Shown here in pieces: positions 36,801 to 46,110 of a stretch of DNA of 64,000 bases. Location: contig CATQJL010000001.1 in assembly GCA_958299035.1 (NCBI GenBank), positions 23,083,898-23,147,897 on the forward strand, in the 5' to 3' direction. Below the pieces are notes generated by a model. That model made no database searches. It saw only the letters and a program-made list of their open reading frames with translations, and was not told the origin of the DNA. The first letter of the stretch is position 1, and each line of letters opens with the position of its first letter. Both the position numbers and the translations under genes were made by a program. Source of the DNA: Cylicocyclus nassatus (lineage: Eukaryota > Nematoda > Chromadorea > Rhabditida > Strongylidae).

Positions 36801-39191
36801 CATGTTGTGTGGTATCAAAAAATCGTTAAAGTGTGGTCTATGGAGCCCCAAACCTGAGGATCAGCAGTGAATGGAGCAAAGAGTAAACGAATAGTTGAAA
36901 TGTGGATTTCAACATCAACATTGCTAGCACTATTTGACTTCACAAAATGCGAAGCTACGTGCTTTCTTGTGAACGACCATATAAGGAACACAAAAAACAA
37001 AGTATTTGGCGTCTTTAATACCCTCTGCGGGCATGCGGCGAATGCATACTACTCTATGATCAAAGAAACTTTGGCATGGGTGTCAAGCTTGATAAAGACG
37101 GGTTCAGGCGTTTAGAATGTCAGTGTTTTTATCCTCCCAGATTGCCATGGTACCATTTTCCGTTCCCATTGTAGAGGGCTTAGTCGCCAACCTTGATTGC
37201 AACGAATTAGCGACGCCTTACACTACTACTCTACTCGTCCCACAAAGCCGCGAAGGTCTAGAAAATACTCAAAAGTTTGTCATTCTTAAGGAATTAATTT
37301 CTAAGCTTATATGCGCGTCTTCAATGACTGGAATTTGTCGTCGTTCGCTAATGTTGTCTATCTACAGCTTGTCGACTAGTAATCGTTAAAAGATGTTTTT
37401 GAGGCATGAAAATGTGCAAGTTATCAGCAGAATAAAATGTAAACCATACAACGCCTTCCGAAGCTGCAGCCTCCAAAGCATATGCGCTTCACAGTTTGAT
37501 AGTGGATTGTTATTAACCTGCGAATGAAGTGTATCAAGGCTGCTTGCGAAGGAAACACTTTACATGATGTAAAACCGCACTTTAGATTCTTCAAATGCAA
37601 ACACGCTACGAAAATTCACGTTGAGCTTAACACCATATAATACCTTTCAATTCATGATGTACCGCTAAAATTGGCTATATAGCAACTATATACCTGTTCT
37701 TGTGTGATGATAGAGAATGCAGGATCTTTTGGTGACCTTTGTTCGAAGCTACCATATTTAAAAACATACTGCGAGGTCCTTTTGTACGTCATAGTGGCGT
37801 TGAAGTAGTCCGGTGGGATCTGGATTCGTACATTTTATGGGCTGTAAGCTTTGACAATTTATGTACTTAGGGAAAGATGACAGCAAGCAATATGATTGTA
37901 ACAATGGTGCTCTGGCTTTTTTGCATAACACAAATAACAAACTATCTGTTTTTACTTGCTTTTGTGCTGACGCGGTTACAGTTTTAACGTGCTTGTACAA
38001 CGGAAACTTCGACTTGACGAATTAGATCACAGCAATAATGCTCCCTTTTTCCCGCTCCATTTTCATGTATATCTGGGGTGTAAAATTTAAACTTACAGAG
38101 CCGAATGTACGCAAAACCTTCGACAATGTTTATGCGACAACGCAGAAAAAGTACTCGCTCTTGTTTGCTTTCATCCTTTTTCAAGTAAATGTTGTTTACT
38201 GCAGCTCGACGCAATGCAAACTTATTTTAAAGAGACCACTTTCCTTTGACAGCCTACTTGCCTCCTGCCAAAGAATCAATTTCCCAACAGTTATTGGCGG
38301 GAGGTTTCCACATAAAGCTTGCCACATTCTTCAAAATATGTATCACCTAGATTCTCAGTTTTTACTCTTTGATACCACTAACCATCTCCTGTTCACACAC
38401 AAGATTCCATGCTACACCTTAGTCAGTGCGGTAAAATAAGTCAATTATTTACTGCTCTGTACAAACCTAGTTTTTGCAAAAAAAAATTCTGTGCTTTGAG
38501 CAAATTGAGCATGCGAGCTGTGGTAATTGCGAAAATGATCTCAATTTAGATTTATCATATTATTTTAGTTTCTCTCAGAATCACCGGCCTGGCATCCGTG
38601 ACCCCCGTGCCGGGTGCCTTCGATATCAACAAATTTGGCTGGATGGTTCACCCACTCGAAATTTCCCATATGCCTCCACAGTGGCTGGTGATTCTCTTTC
38701 GAACAAAATGATCAGATACTGTGAACTTTGATTTGGCAAGTCATCATAGTGAGTATCGCGTCCATGAATTATGTAAGCGGAAGCTGATAGATTGCTGAAA
38801 AAATTGTAGGCTAACTGCTATTTCACATGTGCAACCCTTTTACCGTGACTCTTGTTCCTCCCTGTCAACAAGTTCGCATCGGTATTTGCACTTGCTCAAC
38901 AGTGGACCCAAAAAAGTCACCAGATTATGTTTCCAATATATCTTCCAGACAACTATCAAGGGTGCCCAAAATACGAATGTGGTGTAGTGTGATTACATCA
39001 TAGAACTGGACAGCTAATCTTCACTTGAACTGCAACTTACTTGTGTCGCCATAAACGGCGCAATCGTAGTGCTATAGCTACTAGAAATGTAAAAAAACGT
39101 AAGTGGTGTAACAAACAAAAACATCAGCGTGAACGATAACTTGAAAAGAAGGCTTTGCTGATGAAGTCCCTCTATATCGTGCGAAAGTGGG
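27674..39191 (-). CDS. Alpha-1,3-fucosyltransferase (GT10 family), split gene
   Basis: Minus-strand gene with these exons in order: 38844-39191, 38656-38794, 37694-37819, 36640-36728, 30925-31043, 30746-30868, 30592-30700 and 27674-27815. Spliced, they give 1195 bases, 397 residues to the stop, a usual length for the family. GT10 enzymes transfer fucose from GDP-fucose to N-acetylglucosamine on glycans, as type II membrane proteins of the Golgi. Family motifs appear in the right order: membrane anchor, 'ESPATVEAYGKF', 'DYFNATMTYKRTS', 'FVSHCRTISKRE', 'VRGKC', 'FYLAFENSICDEYITEKFY', 'PPDSFIAADDF' and a Cys-bearing tail 'MCNLCEDIY'. All phases join. Problems: the first exon has in-frame TAG (39014-39016) and TAA (38993-38995), and no start codon was placed. 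The gene may be recently inactivated or use another 5' exon. Confidence 0.85.
27816..30591 (-). other. Last intron of the fucosyltransferase gene
   Basis: Bounded by gttagt and ttttcag on the minus strand. It contains a GC-ended MITE (29917-30495). The rest holds no recognised exon; A-rich and G-rich runs occur near 28350-28510. Confidence 0.7.
29917..30495. mobile_element. MITE with GCAGCC-rich inverted ends
   Basis: Arms of about 200 bases pair: 'cgccgcagccgccgctagca' on the left with 'tgctagcgtcggctgccggc' on the right. The outer 80 bases of each arm are degenerate GCAGCC/GTAGCAGCC repeats, and the inner parts share 'ttgtcatagaagcgtaaaat' (with small changes). No open frame with a transposase. 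Exact ends uncertain by a few bases. Confidence 0.75.
30592..30700 (-). CDS. Fucosyltransferase exon: 'PPDSFIAADDF' region
   Basis: Encodes 'TGIPPDSFIAADDFNSVAEL' and 'NYLRKNDTAYL', a standard GT10 C-terminal stretch ('P..SFI...DF......A.YL.YL..ND..Y'). The donor is CTTAG|gttagt. Confidence 0.87.
30701..30745 (-). other. Probable 45-base intron, or in-frame exon sequence
   Basis: It starts with gtacga and ends in 'tatccag', and its length is divisible by three with no stop, so the frame is open with or without it. Removing it gives '..VVLERKIYTDTGIPPDSF', closer to the family than the version with 15 extra residues. Short introns elsewhere in the gene (49 and 56 bases) support splicing. Confidence 0.55.
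30746..30868 (-). CDS. Fucosyltransferase exon: GDP-fucose binding motif
   Basis: 123 bases, acceptor 'gttcttcttgcag' after a 56-base intron (30869-30924). Encodes 'HRFYLAFENSICDEYITEKFY' in two adjoining parts, the signature of alpha-1,3/4-fucosyltransferases that contacts GDP-fucose, followed by 'ELLVPVVLERKIY'. The donor ACAG|gtacga is inferred; see the 45-base intron. Confidence 0.87.
30925..31043 (-). CDS. Fucosyltransferase exon: 'GKC' region
   Basis: 119 bases, acceptor 'caaatttag', donor GATAG|gttcgc. Encodes 'ELGRYTEITVRGKCEKQL' and a Cys-rich stretch 'EFCKSNCGDDDLI', matching the 'YI.vDvyGKCG...C' region of the family. A mariner-like element starts only 15 bases upstream of its acceptor. 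Confidence 0.87.
31114..33724. mobile_element. Foldback mariner-like element nested in the outer one
   Basis: Ends 'tcaggttgtcttataagttt' and 'aaacttatgggacaatttga' are inverted and flanked by TA. Behind them lie long arms (about 31114-31510 and 33300-33724) that pair imperfectly, including 'cgatagagcgaagcaagctc' and 'gagcttgctttgttctatcg'. A relative fills the methyltransferase intron at 57311-58308. A further partial arm copy lies at 33750-34100. No transposase. Confidence 0.75.
31522..32202. mobile_element. 681-base TA-flanked MITE nested in the foldback
   Basis: Inverted ends 'cagagcgtcccataaaaatg' and 'catttttttgggacaccctg' are flanked by TA (31520-31521 and 32203-32204). A close relative of similar size is at 48496-49174. 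CAGGGTGTCCC ends are known from Tc1/mariner-type elements of many animals. The overlapping open frames at 32053-32266 are arm sequence. Confidence 0.85.
34880..35500 (-). pseudogene. Penelope-like GIY-YIG endonuclease
   Basis: The longest open frame outside the satellite (206 codons). Residues 78-94 hold a Cys/His cluster ('LCTTPHCVICPFGKEGDC'); residues 98-114 carry 'GVVYLITC' and 'YIGKTGRPL', the GIY and YIG strands; 'RIKKHL' follows. Such nucleases cut target DNA for PLE insertion. The upstream linker carries 'FSRAVRKAL' and 'IVDIPPANLKQQL'. The domain itself appears intact although the element is broken. Confidence 0.9.
35510..35734 (-). pseudogene. Penelope-like reverse transcriptase, thumb fragment
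   Basis: 'LPFLNVQLSL' and 'TRWYRKPSSKNI', then 'HHSSAHPARIKASIIGNMFK', follow the order 'LPFLD......YRKPT.....S.HP...K' seen in reverse transcriptases of this type. It lies in a different frame from the palm fragment. Confidence 0.82.
35710..36102 (-). pseudogene. Penelope-like reverse transcriptase, palm fragment
   Basis: The fragment begins inside the fingers domain and contains 'GLVMGQRLAPTLAIVFM' (the 'G..MG..LSP.LA' motif) and 'YCRYVDDCCIV' with the catalytic Asp pair, followed by 'NIKMTREKP'. The upstream part of the domain is missing because an inverted copy of the 3' end starts at 36118. The frame breaks near 35720 before the thumb. Confidence 0.88.
36640..36728 (-). CDS. Fucosyltransferase exon: 'FVSHC' region
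   Basis: 89 bases from acceptor 'acacccttacag' to donor ATCAG|gtagga. Encodes 'LLAALKRKTKGSLIFVSHC' then 'RTISKREDVI', the 'KTK..W.VSNC.S.SKRE' motif of GT10 enzymes. The open frame extends further upstream, but this acceptor gives the right phase and family spacing. This exon is absent from copy A. Confidence 0.85.
37136..37508. other. Stretch present only in copy B, with a 90-codon open frame
   Basis: It interrupts the alignment between the copies in the intron at 36729-37693. The plus-strand frame 37117-37389 begins in the shared sequence and reads 'VPFSVPIVEGLVANLDCNEL' and so on without resemblance to a known domain. No inverted ends were found, so it could be an insertion in B or a deletion in A. 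Confidence 0.4.
37694..37819 (-). CDS. Fucosyltransferase exon: 'YFNATMTY' region
   Basis: 126 bases, phase 0 at both ends, acceptor 'gaatccag', donor CAG|gtatat. Encodes 'IPPDYFNATMTYKRTSQYV' and 'KYGSF'. The family consensus has FNWTMTYR here; Ala replaces the usual Trp in both copies. Confidence 0.88.
38656..38794 (-). CDS. Fucosyltransferase exon: 'ESP' region
   Basis: 139 bases, acceptor 'ttttttcag', donor CGA|gtgggt. Joins the previous exon over a 49-base intron (38795-38843). Encodes 'HGRDTHYDDLPNQ' and 'FERESPATVEAYGKFR', as in the N-terminal catalytic half of GT10 enzymes. Confidence 0.85.
38844..39191 (-). CDS. Fucosyltransferase exon: membrane anchor and stem, with two stops
   Basis: Same 348-base length and splice sites as copy A (acceptor 'ctatttgtag', donor CACG|gtaaaag). 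It encodes 'KLSFTLMFLFVTPLTFFYI' and ends in 'CKYRCELVDREEQESR', almost unchanged from A. Between them, TAG at 39014-39016 replaces a TAC in A, and TAA at 38993-38995 replaces an AAA. An internal consensus donor (CAA|gtaagt) has no acceptor that restores the frame. Confidence 0.7.
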
Positions 39192-40012
39192 CTACAAATA
39201 GATAGGTGGGTTAAAATGCAAACTCGAAGATTTTATAGCAAGCGCTTGATTTTCACCAACTACTGGTGGATATAAAGGCAAGCGTCGAGGTTTTTTCAAC
39301 AAGTATCATAAAAGATCGTTTGAAATTAGCAGAATACCAGTCATTTGAAGGTAACAGTACACAACGATGTATACTACAAAGAGCTCAATTTTTCAATCAG
39401 AATTAATTTGACAGCAGAAAAAACAGGTGTCTTAAACTTCGACGATGGGCCCTCACTATCGAATTTTGTCAACTTTTAAATATGAAAAGTTACTATGAAA
39501 ACAAAACCCTCCCTAAAATCCACGACTACCGACACTGGGATTTTCTTGTGCTATCTTCCCATAATATTTGGCGACTTTTGGGCAACAAAGAATCAACACG
39601 AAATCAACATAGGTATTTTTTAAGATCCTCCTCTAATTTTCCCTAAGCCAAATTCCTCCGACAATCTTTCCCAAAATTACTTTTGGAGCAGTCAAAGCAC
39701 AGAGCGACGATAGTCCTACAAAAAATAATCGCAACTCTAAGATGATGCCCTAATTTTCAGATTAGGCAAAAATATGCCTTAACAATACATTTATAGATCG
39801 TTATGCCTAAGAAAACTCCCCCACGATTCCGAAAGGAACTCATTCTTAGCTCTTAAAAAGCCCCAATTTTTCAGAAACTTCGACAACGAAAATAAACACT
39901 ATTTTTTCAGACTGCTTTACGCGCTGCTAGACAATATATTATTTCTAAGAACTACACTTTTCACCACCGAACTATCAAAAAATGCCGCCATTTTCCCTGA
40001 ATACTTGAACCG

Positions 40013-40420
40013 ACCTGTGATACTTTAACAGGAGATCCTAGACTGTATTTGATCATCACAAAGTCTATGAGCATACAAGGATACCACATGCTTGCTTAAT
40101 GAGAACACAAACTTGTACAATGCCAAGAGAAGGATACAAATAACAATTCTCGATTCAATTACATCAAGAAGTACACATTTGTGAAGTGGGCGGAGGCTTT
40201 TAGACTTTGTTAAAATGCCCTAAGTGCCGCTCATAAACAATTGCTAACAAAGGAGAGTGCTCTGAATGCTGCAAAAAGAAAAAACTCACAAGGGAACGAT
40301 ACTCGGTGTCCGTGGCCTTGTGAATTGAGATGTATACCATTACACTCGTCTTGGGGCGCTCAATCCGAATCTGACTTCTGTTTTTAATAGTTTTTCTGAA
40401 AAAGTTATGAAGGATTTTTG
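40013..40420. other. Stretch present only in copy B
   Basis: Copy A continues directly from 'cttaaaccaatctg' to 'cgccaaagaaaac'. This interval includes 'aaaatgccctaagtgccgct', a trace of the satellite core, near 40213. No ends could be defined. Confidence 0.4.
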
Positions 40421-40453
40421 CGCCAAAAAAAATCTGGTCGGAATGCCAAAATC

Positions 40454-40960
40454 GCCGCTACCATGTGGTGTAGTGGCGAGTGCGATAGCACCACGAGTTA
40501 AAGGCAGTGTCTCACCAAGATTTAATTACCGAAATTTTTGCATTTTGCAAGCCTGTCGGACTCTGTCTAGCACTGTATGGGCTTAAAATCGCACAAAGTT
40601 CCCAAAAACCCCGTTTTCTGGAGGCCCCGCGGAAGCAATGTGGACGAGTTGTACCTTCCAACTTCAGCCTTAGCCACAGTGGCAGCAACAGAGGGAAGGT
40701 GGATGCCAAGTGGAGGGACATGTTCAAACGCGTAAGGGGGGAGACCGAAGGAGTCGTCCGCGCGTATCAACTGGCTCTCCGCGTACCACTTTGAGCGAAT
40801 TTTTCTCAGCGTAGAGGGGCTCAAATTGAGTGGGACTTGTTGCAATGGCCTATCTAAAGGTCCCTACAATAGAATATGTAAAGATCCCCGCGACCTCAAC
40901 TTTGGTGAGACACTGCCTTCAATGCAGGTTTAGGTTCGAGGCCTTTTGTGCTTTTCAGTT
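40454..40960 (+). other. tRNA-like unit split by a MITE
   Basis: 'tgtagtggcgagtgcgatag' at 40471-40490 is the A-box half and 'ggtttaggttcgaggcc' near 40927-40944 is the B-box half of the tRNA-like sequence that is uninterrupted in copy A (17258-17325). The MITE 40502-40918 lies between them. Confidence 0.45.
40502..40918. mobile_element. 417-base TTAA-type MITE, only in copy B
   Basis: Inverted ends 'aggcagtgtctcaccaa' and 'ttggtgagacactgcct' with flanks TTAA (40498-40501) and TCAA (40919-40922). Copy A has the empty site with TTGA at 17293-17296. The size, flank and end sequence place it with 25504-25820 and 61202-61649. Open frames on both strands (40507-40794 and 40567-40845) are shadows of each other with no known domain. 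Confidence 0.88.
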
Positions 40961-42019
40961 CTATATGGCCTCAATCAAGCCTTCTTCTTGATTATGAAAA
41001 TTAGACATCTTCGACCTTTTTTTGGACAACCATTGACGCGCAAATCCTTTATAGCGTCTTTGAGAAAAACGATTAGCAGAAACGGAAGTCAGGCGGAATC
41101 AGCGTTTCAAGACGAGTGTGATGGTATACGTTTCGTCTCAAAAGGCCGCGAACGCCAACTATCGTTTCGTTGTCAGTTTTAACTCTCAGAATGAAGCACC
41201 CTTTCTAAAATTGAAACTGCAATCTCATTAAAGAATTGTTCCCTGGAAATAAAAAAGAATTTGTCTTGAATACTTGAAGTGACCCATTTGTTGTTTTGTG
41301 AGATTTGGTGTTAGGCTTGAAATTAGCCACTCAAATTTCTTACTTGACAGAAATAGCTTAAATAAAATTTATTGACCATTATTTCTACAGCGTTTTATCA
41401 TCTCCTCTATAAATCTGTAGTAAAGAAATAACGGTCCAAACTGTACAAGGCAAAAAAGACTGTTTGAAACTTTGACGATCATACTAGAGAACGCGAAAGA
41501 AATTAGTTTGAGAACTTAGTTGCTAAAGAGAAAAGGAAGCTATTGTTTTCAGAATAACTGTTTGTCACTCTGTATGGTGAATAGAAACACAACATCTCAG
41601 CCCTTTGCAACGATCTTTCTCATAATGAAGAATGGTACAGATTAGCACTCTCATGCTGAAATGAGGTGAATGATTGAGGTAGGTGTGAGAGTACTGGAGG
41701 GGGGGGGGGGATTTCTAAACTTGTTGTTTTGAGCTGCTTACTCCCCCTCCCATACTCAACCCCCACTTACGATATAATCTTCTATTCAGGAAATCCCAAC
41801 CCTGGAATTATTGATTATCCCCAGCCGCATTCCTAGATAGAATAACTAGCGAAGGTGACTGCTTTATCGACAAAATATAATTTAAGTGTCAAAATTCAGC
41901 TAAAAGCTCTAGAACACGAACATATGTAAAATGTAACAACCATGTGGGATAAGAAACACATCATGGAATCATCTACATGCCTCTATCATTCTGATAATAC
42001 TATCGGCTGGATGATGAGT

Positions 42020-42460
42020 GTTCTTCTATTCGAATATTTCGTTCATTCGACAACTCGGAAGAATAAATAATTCGAATATTCGAATATGCGAGGACTTTGA
42101 AACGTTATTCAACTATATGAATATCGAAGAAATTTCAGAAATCCTTGTTCGAAATTCCAATCGACTATTGCGATTGAATATTCGAATATTGCATGCAAGT
42201 ATTCGAATATTTGTTGCATTCGATGTTCGATGCTATTCAATTGTTCGTTTATTCGAGTAGTCATTTTATCAAATTCGGTTAATCGAATATTCGAAAGTTC
42301 GAATTTTGGAGTGTGTCCATATTCAAATATTCGAATTCGAATAATATAAAAATCGGAAATCGACTAAAATTCGTTCATTTGGAGATTTCTCAAAATTCAA
42401 CTATTCTTTTGTTCGATAAATTTTCAAAAATATTATTCGATATTCGTTCATTCAATGAAA
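42020..42460. repeat. TTCGAATA-rich low-complexity tract
   Basis: The words 'attcgaatattcgaatat' and relatives recur many times. They are self-complementary (TTCGAA), so the tract can fold in many ways. A similar shorter tract lies at 26760-26935. Confidence 0.8.
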
Positions 42461-42885
42461 TTTTGCTTTCGTCACAAGTATATCACAAACTAGCAAAAGG
42501 CACAGTTTATGGTTTGGTTTCGTAAGAAACTCTTTCGAAAATCTGTTACATTTACATTTCTGGAGGAGTAGGTGGTTGGGTATAGATTAATTTCTCAACG
42601 CTGGTAGTTGTGTGGTTGAAAATGTCATGCGAAAATGATAATGAAATTCAAGTAAGCAGAGCCTACCGCCTACTAGCCTACTAGCCATTTGTGCCATCAA
42701 GGGTCGTTCTATAAGACCACTTAGGATGTTGGAAAATACTTTGTTGTTGGAAATGTTGTGTTTTTGGAAAATAAAGACAGAATTGACTTATGACTTTGAT
42801 TTCACATCGCACGCAGCTGCTGGGAGGTTCAAGATGGAATACGGCATTGATGGCTGGCTGATGAAAACCTTGAATTGTCTTTTCA

Positions 42886-43195
42886 TGATTAGCATATTCA
42901 TAATCAGCATGACAAATAACCCCACCACACCAACTTCCAGCGAATTTTGTAATTTTCGCCCAGTTACCATATAGCTACCGTAACCTCGTTACGTAGACAA
43001 ATGGCAAAAAATGAACATGATATTCGTGATCGGCGTACCAAAAAACCCCACTGTCCCAAGTTTCAGCTAATTCCGTGGTTTTCGCCCAACTACAGTATCC
43101 TACCTAACCTTGCTATGTGGGCGAATGGTGAAAAATGAGCATCGGATTTGTGAACAGCACGTCGGATAACCCCTGGGACCAAAATTTTACAAAAT
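42886..43195. repeat. Degenerate tandem repeat, about 123 bases
   Basis: Two full units and a partial third share 'atcagcatgacaaataaccc', 'ttttcgccca' and 'gacaaatggcaaaaaatgaa' with changes. Related single units occur at 23010-23110 in copy A and 50530-50640 in copy B, both with 'aatcagcatgtgat' and 'aaccctgtgg'. Confidence 0.6.
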
Positions 43196-43575
43196 TTCAA
43201 GTTTTTGTGTTCAACGGTGCACCATGATACCTCCATCATGCTTTATGAAACTCGGAGCAATCTACCCCGGAGGACTTTTTAGCTGTACCTCTGCGTTTAC
43301 GCACTATTTCTCTTTCTCTAACCAAACTCAGAGTTAACTTCGAGTTTCGCGGGCGCCTGGAACGCGCAGCAAACTCAGAGTTAACGCGCAGGAGCTGCGC
43401 GTTTCGTCGCGTAGCGTCTCGCGACGAGTTACCTTACGTTTTCATACTTGGCATAAAGTACGTTTTGCGAGGTATCCTACCATATCACCCTTTTCCCAAT
43501 TTGGTTTGTTTATAAAGGTGTTAATGGTCCCTGAAAGGTGCGTGTTACTCATGAGTTTGAGCTGCGCGTTTCGAC

Positions 43576-46110
43576 AGGTTTACTACCGGCTCTGGTCTCT
43601 TTACAGTCCATGGGACAGATACTCATTCTGTAAGCGGATTGTAGGAAAGTACGGTACTTTTCCGTTATTCGGACCCATTTTTTCAAAAGGCCCTCATATT
43701 ATGCGTCCTTTAGTCTAAAATTATTTTTTCCTTAGATTCTACTAGGACTGCCTCCTTGCCACGTGTCACGGAAAAATTGACACGTTTTGGTCCATTTTGA
43801 CATGTTTTTTTCGAAATCATTTCCAGAGAAATAAAAGAAAATCGTGATTATTGTAAAGCCGTTCAAGTGTTTTACATGAGCGCAAAACAACCATGAACTT
43901 ACTAGAACATCTTGCTTGCTTTCAACAGTAATTCAAAAATGTAATTCTCTTCAAACCCTTTTCGCCATGCGAATTAGCCGAAAAGACTGTAAATGATACC
44001 TTGATGTACCTTGCTGCTGCTTATTTCGCCTCTTCAATGACGGAATCCTAGCGCATTTCTCTATCCTGAGCAAGTTCAATCTGTTCATTGGTGATACTAT
44101 GTCATTATTATTGTAACAATGTTTACTTTAAGAGTGTTTGATCGAAATGAGGTCAAAATTGAATCAAAAAACAGATTGAACTTATATCGCTAGGTAGGGT
44201 AACACAAACTCTTGGTAAATCCTGATAAACATGTAGATAACAGGTCAAATGTTTTTGACACGTGGCAGAGGGTTGACACTCCCTCCCAAGCTGGGACAAA
44301 ATTTGGTACAAAAATAGAAGCAATATCTTTCTTTGAAAAAATGGGTCCGGATAACGGAAAAGAATCGAAAGCACTTTTCAAGATGTTGGCTTGCAAGGGC
44401 TCGTGGGACAGTTACTCAAAATAAGTCTGCAAGCTCCCTTAAGGCGGTACTCTCTTATCATAAGCGAGGGTTTGTAGAATCATTCTTTCTCAAAACATCG
44501 GTCTGTAAACGGTCCACAGGGCATCTCCTATAGGGCTGTAAAATTAAACTCTTTTTATAATCAAATAGGGCTGTTTTTGTTCTTCTGGCAGATTTAGGGT
44601 AACATTTGATAGAGCGAAGCAATGCCTACAATAACTCTTGTGAACTTTGGAGCTAAAAAGAACATTTTCCAACAGCCCTATAGATCGCTTCTCCTTCCAG
44701 ATATTTCCAACGGACCTCTACAACTTGGCCGCCATAGAGTAGATGCATAGTAGTGCTTAAAAAAGCATTTGTTGAATTTTTTGGGCTTAAGATTAAGAAA
44801 CAAAAAATACTCCAAAAATGCAAAGATTATCGCTTTTTCAGTTTTTTTAAATCTCAAGCTTGCATTTCTCATAAACAGGGCACATACAGATCTAAAATTT
44901 TGGGATTATGCTTACCAAGGCTCGTAGTATACAATGCTATATGTGGGAGTGGCTGGGAGCGAGTTTGCCATTTTTAGGTCCATTTTCCTCGCTTTTTATG
45001 CATGGAAAAAATCCAGTAATAGCATTTTGAGTACTAGTAAGCGTCTACAGTGTGGCAACCAAGTCGATAGAATTTTTCCCCGCAAAACCAATTTGAAGTA
45101 AAAATTCTTTCCCGATTTCGGCTTTAAACTTTATCTGGATTATAACCTTGAGCGGGTCTTTGGTGGTCATTTTTTAAGAGCTACCTTTCCCCTATCGAAT
45201 GGTGCCCCTAAGTGCCAGAAAAACGGAAACAGCTTGTTGTTTAAGAAAAGAGTTCAATCTTGGAACCTAATATATTTATCGGTCTGTAAGCGGCTCTTAA
45301 AACGATCTTCACCTTCTCAAAACATCGGTATGTAGCATCTCGTAGGACATTTTCATAAACTCGTTCCGTAGAAGGCTCGCAGAAGCCTTATCTCTCAAAA
45401 TAATCGATCTGTAGCGCCCCTATTTACGGTTGGTGATTTGAAGCACGTAGGGCAGTTTCTCCAATATATTAGTTTGTATAAAGTAGAACATTGTTCTGTA
45501 AGCGGCTTATAAGCTTTTCTTCGTAAAGTATTGGTTAAGACTCGTAAAGGGTTTTTTCTTGAATTACCTATCTCGCGGCTCTTGAGGCAGTTTTTTCTCT
45601 GATTTGACCTGGGGTTTGTAAGGCAGTTTTTTCTTGAGATGTTAATCTGTGTGCAGCCCATAGGACATTTTTTCTCAAAATGACATCTGTATGGGGCAAA
45701 TCGTCCTCGAATTGAAGGCTTTACGTTGCTAGAGATGCAGCTTTACAACGAATATTGGTTTGTAAGAGATAGATTAGGGAGATCATAGGAAAGTTGTTTT
45801 GAAAATGTCTGTAGGAAGCTTGTAAATTGATTCTTTTTCAGATATTTGCTTGTCAATTCTCACAGAACAATGTATTCTTAGAAATTTTTCTTATAAAATC
45901 TTTTTATAAGCGATCATTACAACAGAAAGGGCAGCAAGACAGCTTTTTTCATTATGTCGTTCTGTAGGGGCGGCGAGGGCAGTTCTTATGTATATCCCTG
46001 TGTAGGCGGCTTGTGGAGCACTTTTTCCCCATGAAAAATTGGTCTGCAGACGGCAACATAAACGTGAACAATGTTCTTATTGTAATAAGTTTTTTTGAAG
46101 CAGCAGCATT
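43576..46110. repeat. Degenerate repeats related to the satellite, copy B
   Basis: Counterpart of 18560-20010, interrupted by a MITE (43657-44362). It shares units such as 'ctgtaagcggattgtagg', 'ggtctgtaagcggctctt' and 'agcacgtagggcagttt'. The B-specific part 45740-46110 adds more units ('ctgtgtaggcggcttgtgga', 'ggtctgcagacggc'). Confidence 0.72.
43657..44362. mobile_element. 706-base MITE, only in copy B
   Basis: Inverted ends 'cttttccgttattcggaccc' and 'gggtccggataacggaaaag' continue into 'attttttcaaa' and 'tttgaaaaaat'. Copy A has the empty site ('aagtacttttcgagatg' near 18630). Halves of the same element lie at 53355-53560 and 61752-62160. It contains inverted 'cacgtgtca' motifs. Target duplication not clear. 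Confidence 0.8.

Larger units (their letters stand above)
41748..43575. other. Insertion private to copy B, A/T-rich and tandem sequence
   Basis: Copy A has only about 185 unrelated bases here. The insert holds a 'ttcgaata'-rich tract (42020-42460) and a degenerate 123-base tandem repeat (42886-43195). No transposon ends or coding exon were recognised. The open frame 42018-42260 is low-complexity Ile/Arg/Asn sequence. Confidence 0.5.

Noticed and set aside
36729..36851. Extension of the 'FVSHC' exon upstream along the open frame
   Set aside because: The acceptor at 36729 has a better pyrimidine tract, fits the phase of the previous exon and gives the family's usual spacing.
38844..39041. Splicing out of the two stops in the copy-B anchor exon
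   Set aside because: The donor CAA|gtaagt is good, but the only acceptor beyond both stops (gatag near 38955) gives the wrong phase and removes conserved residues.
40507..40845. Overlapping open frames of 71-95 codons on both strands
   Set aside because: They are inside the TTAA MITE, overlap each other, and have no known domain.
42018..42260. 80-residue frame rich in Ile, Arg and Asn
   Set aside because: It is low-complexity TTCGAATA sequence.
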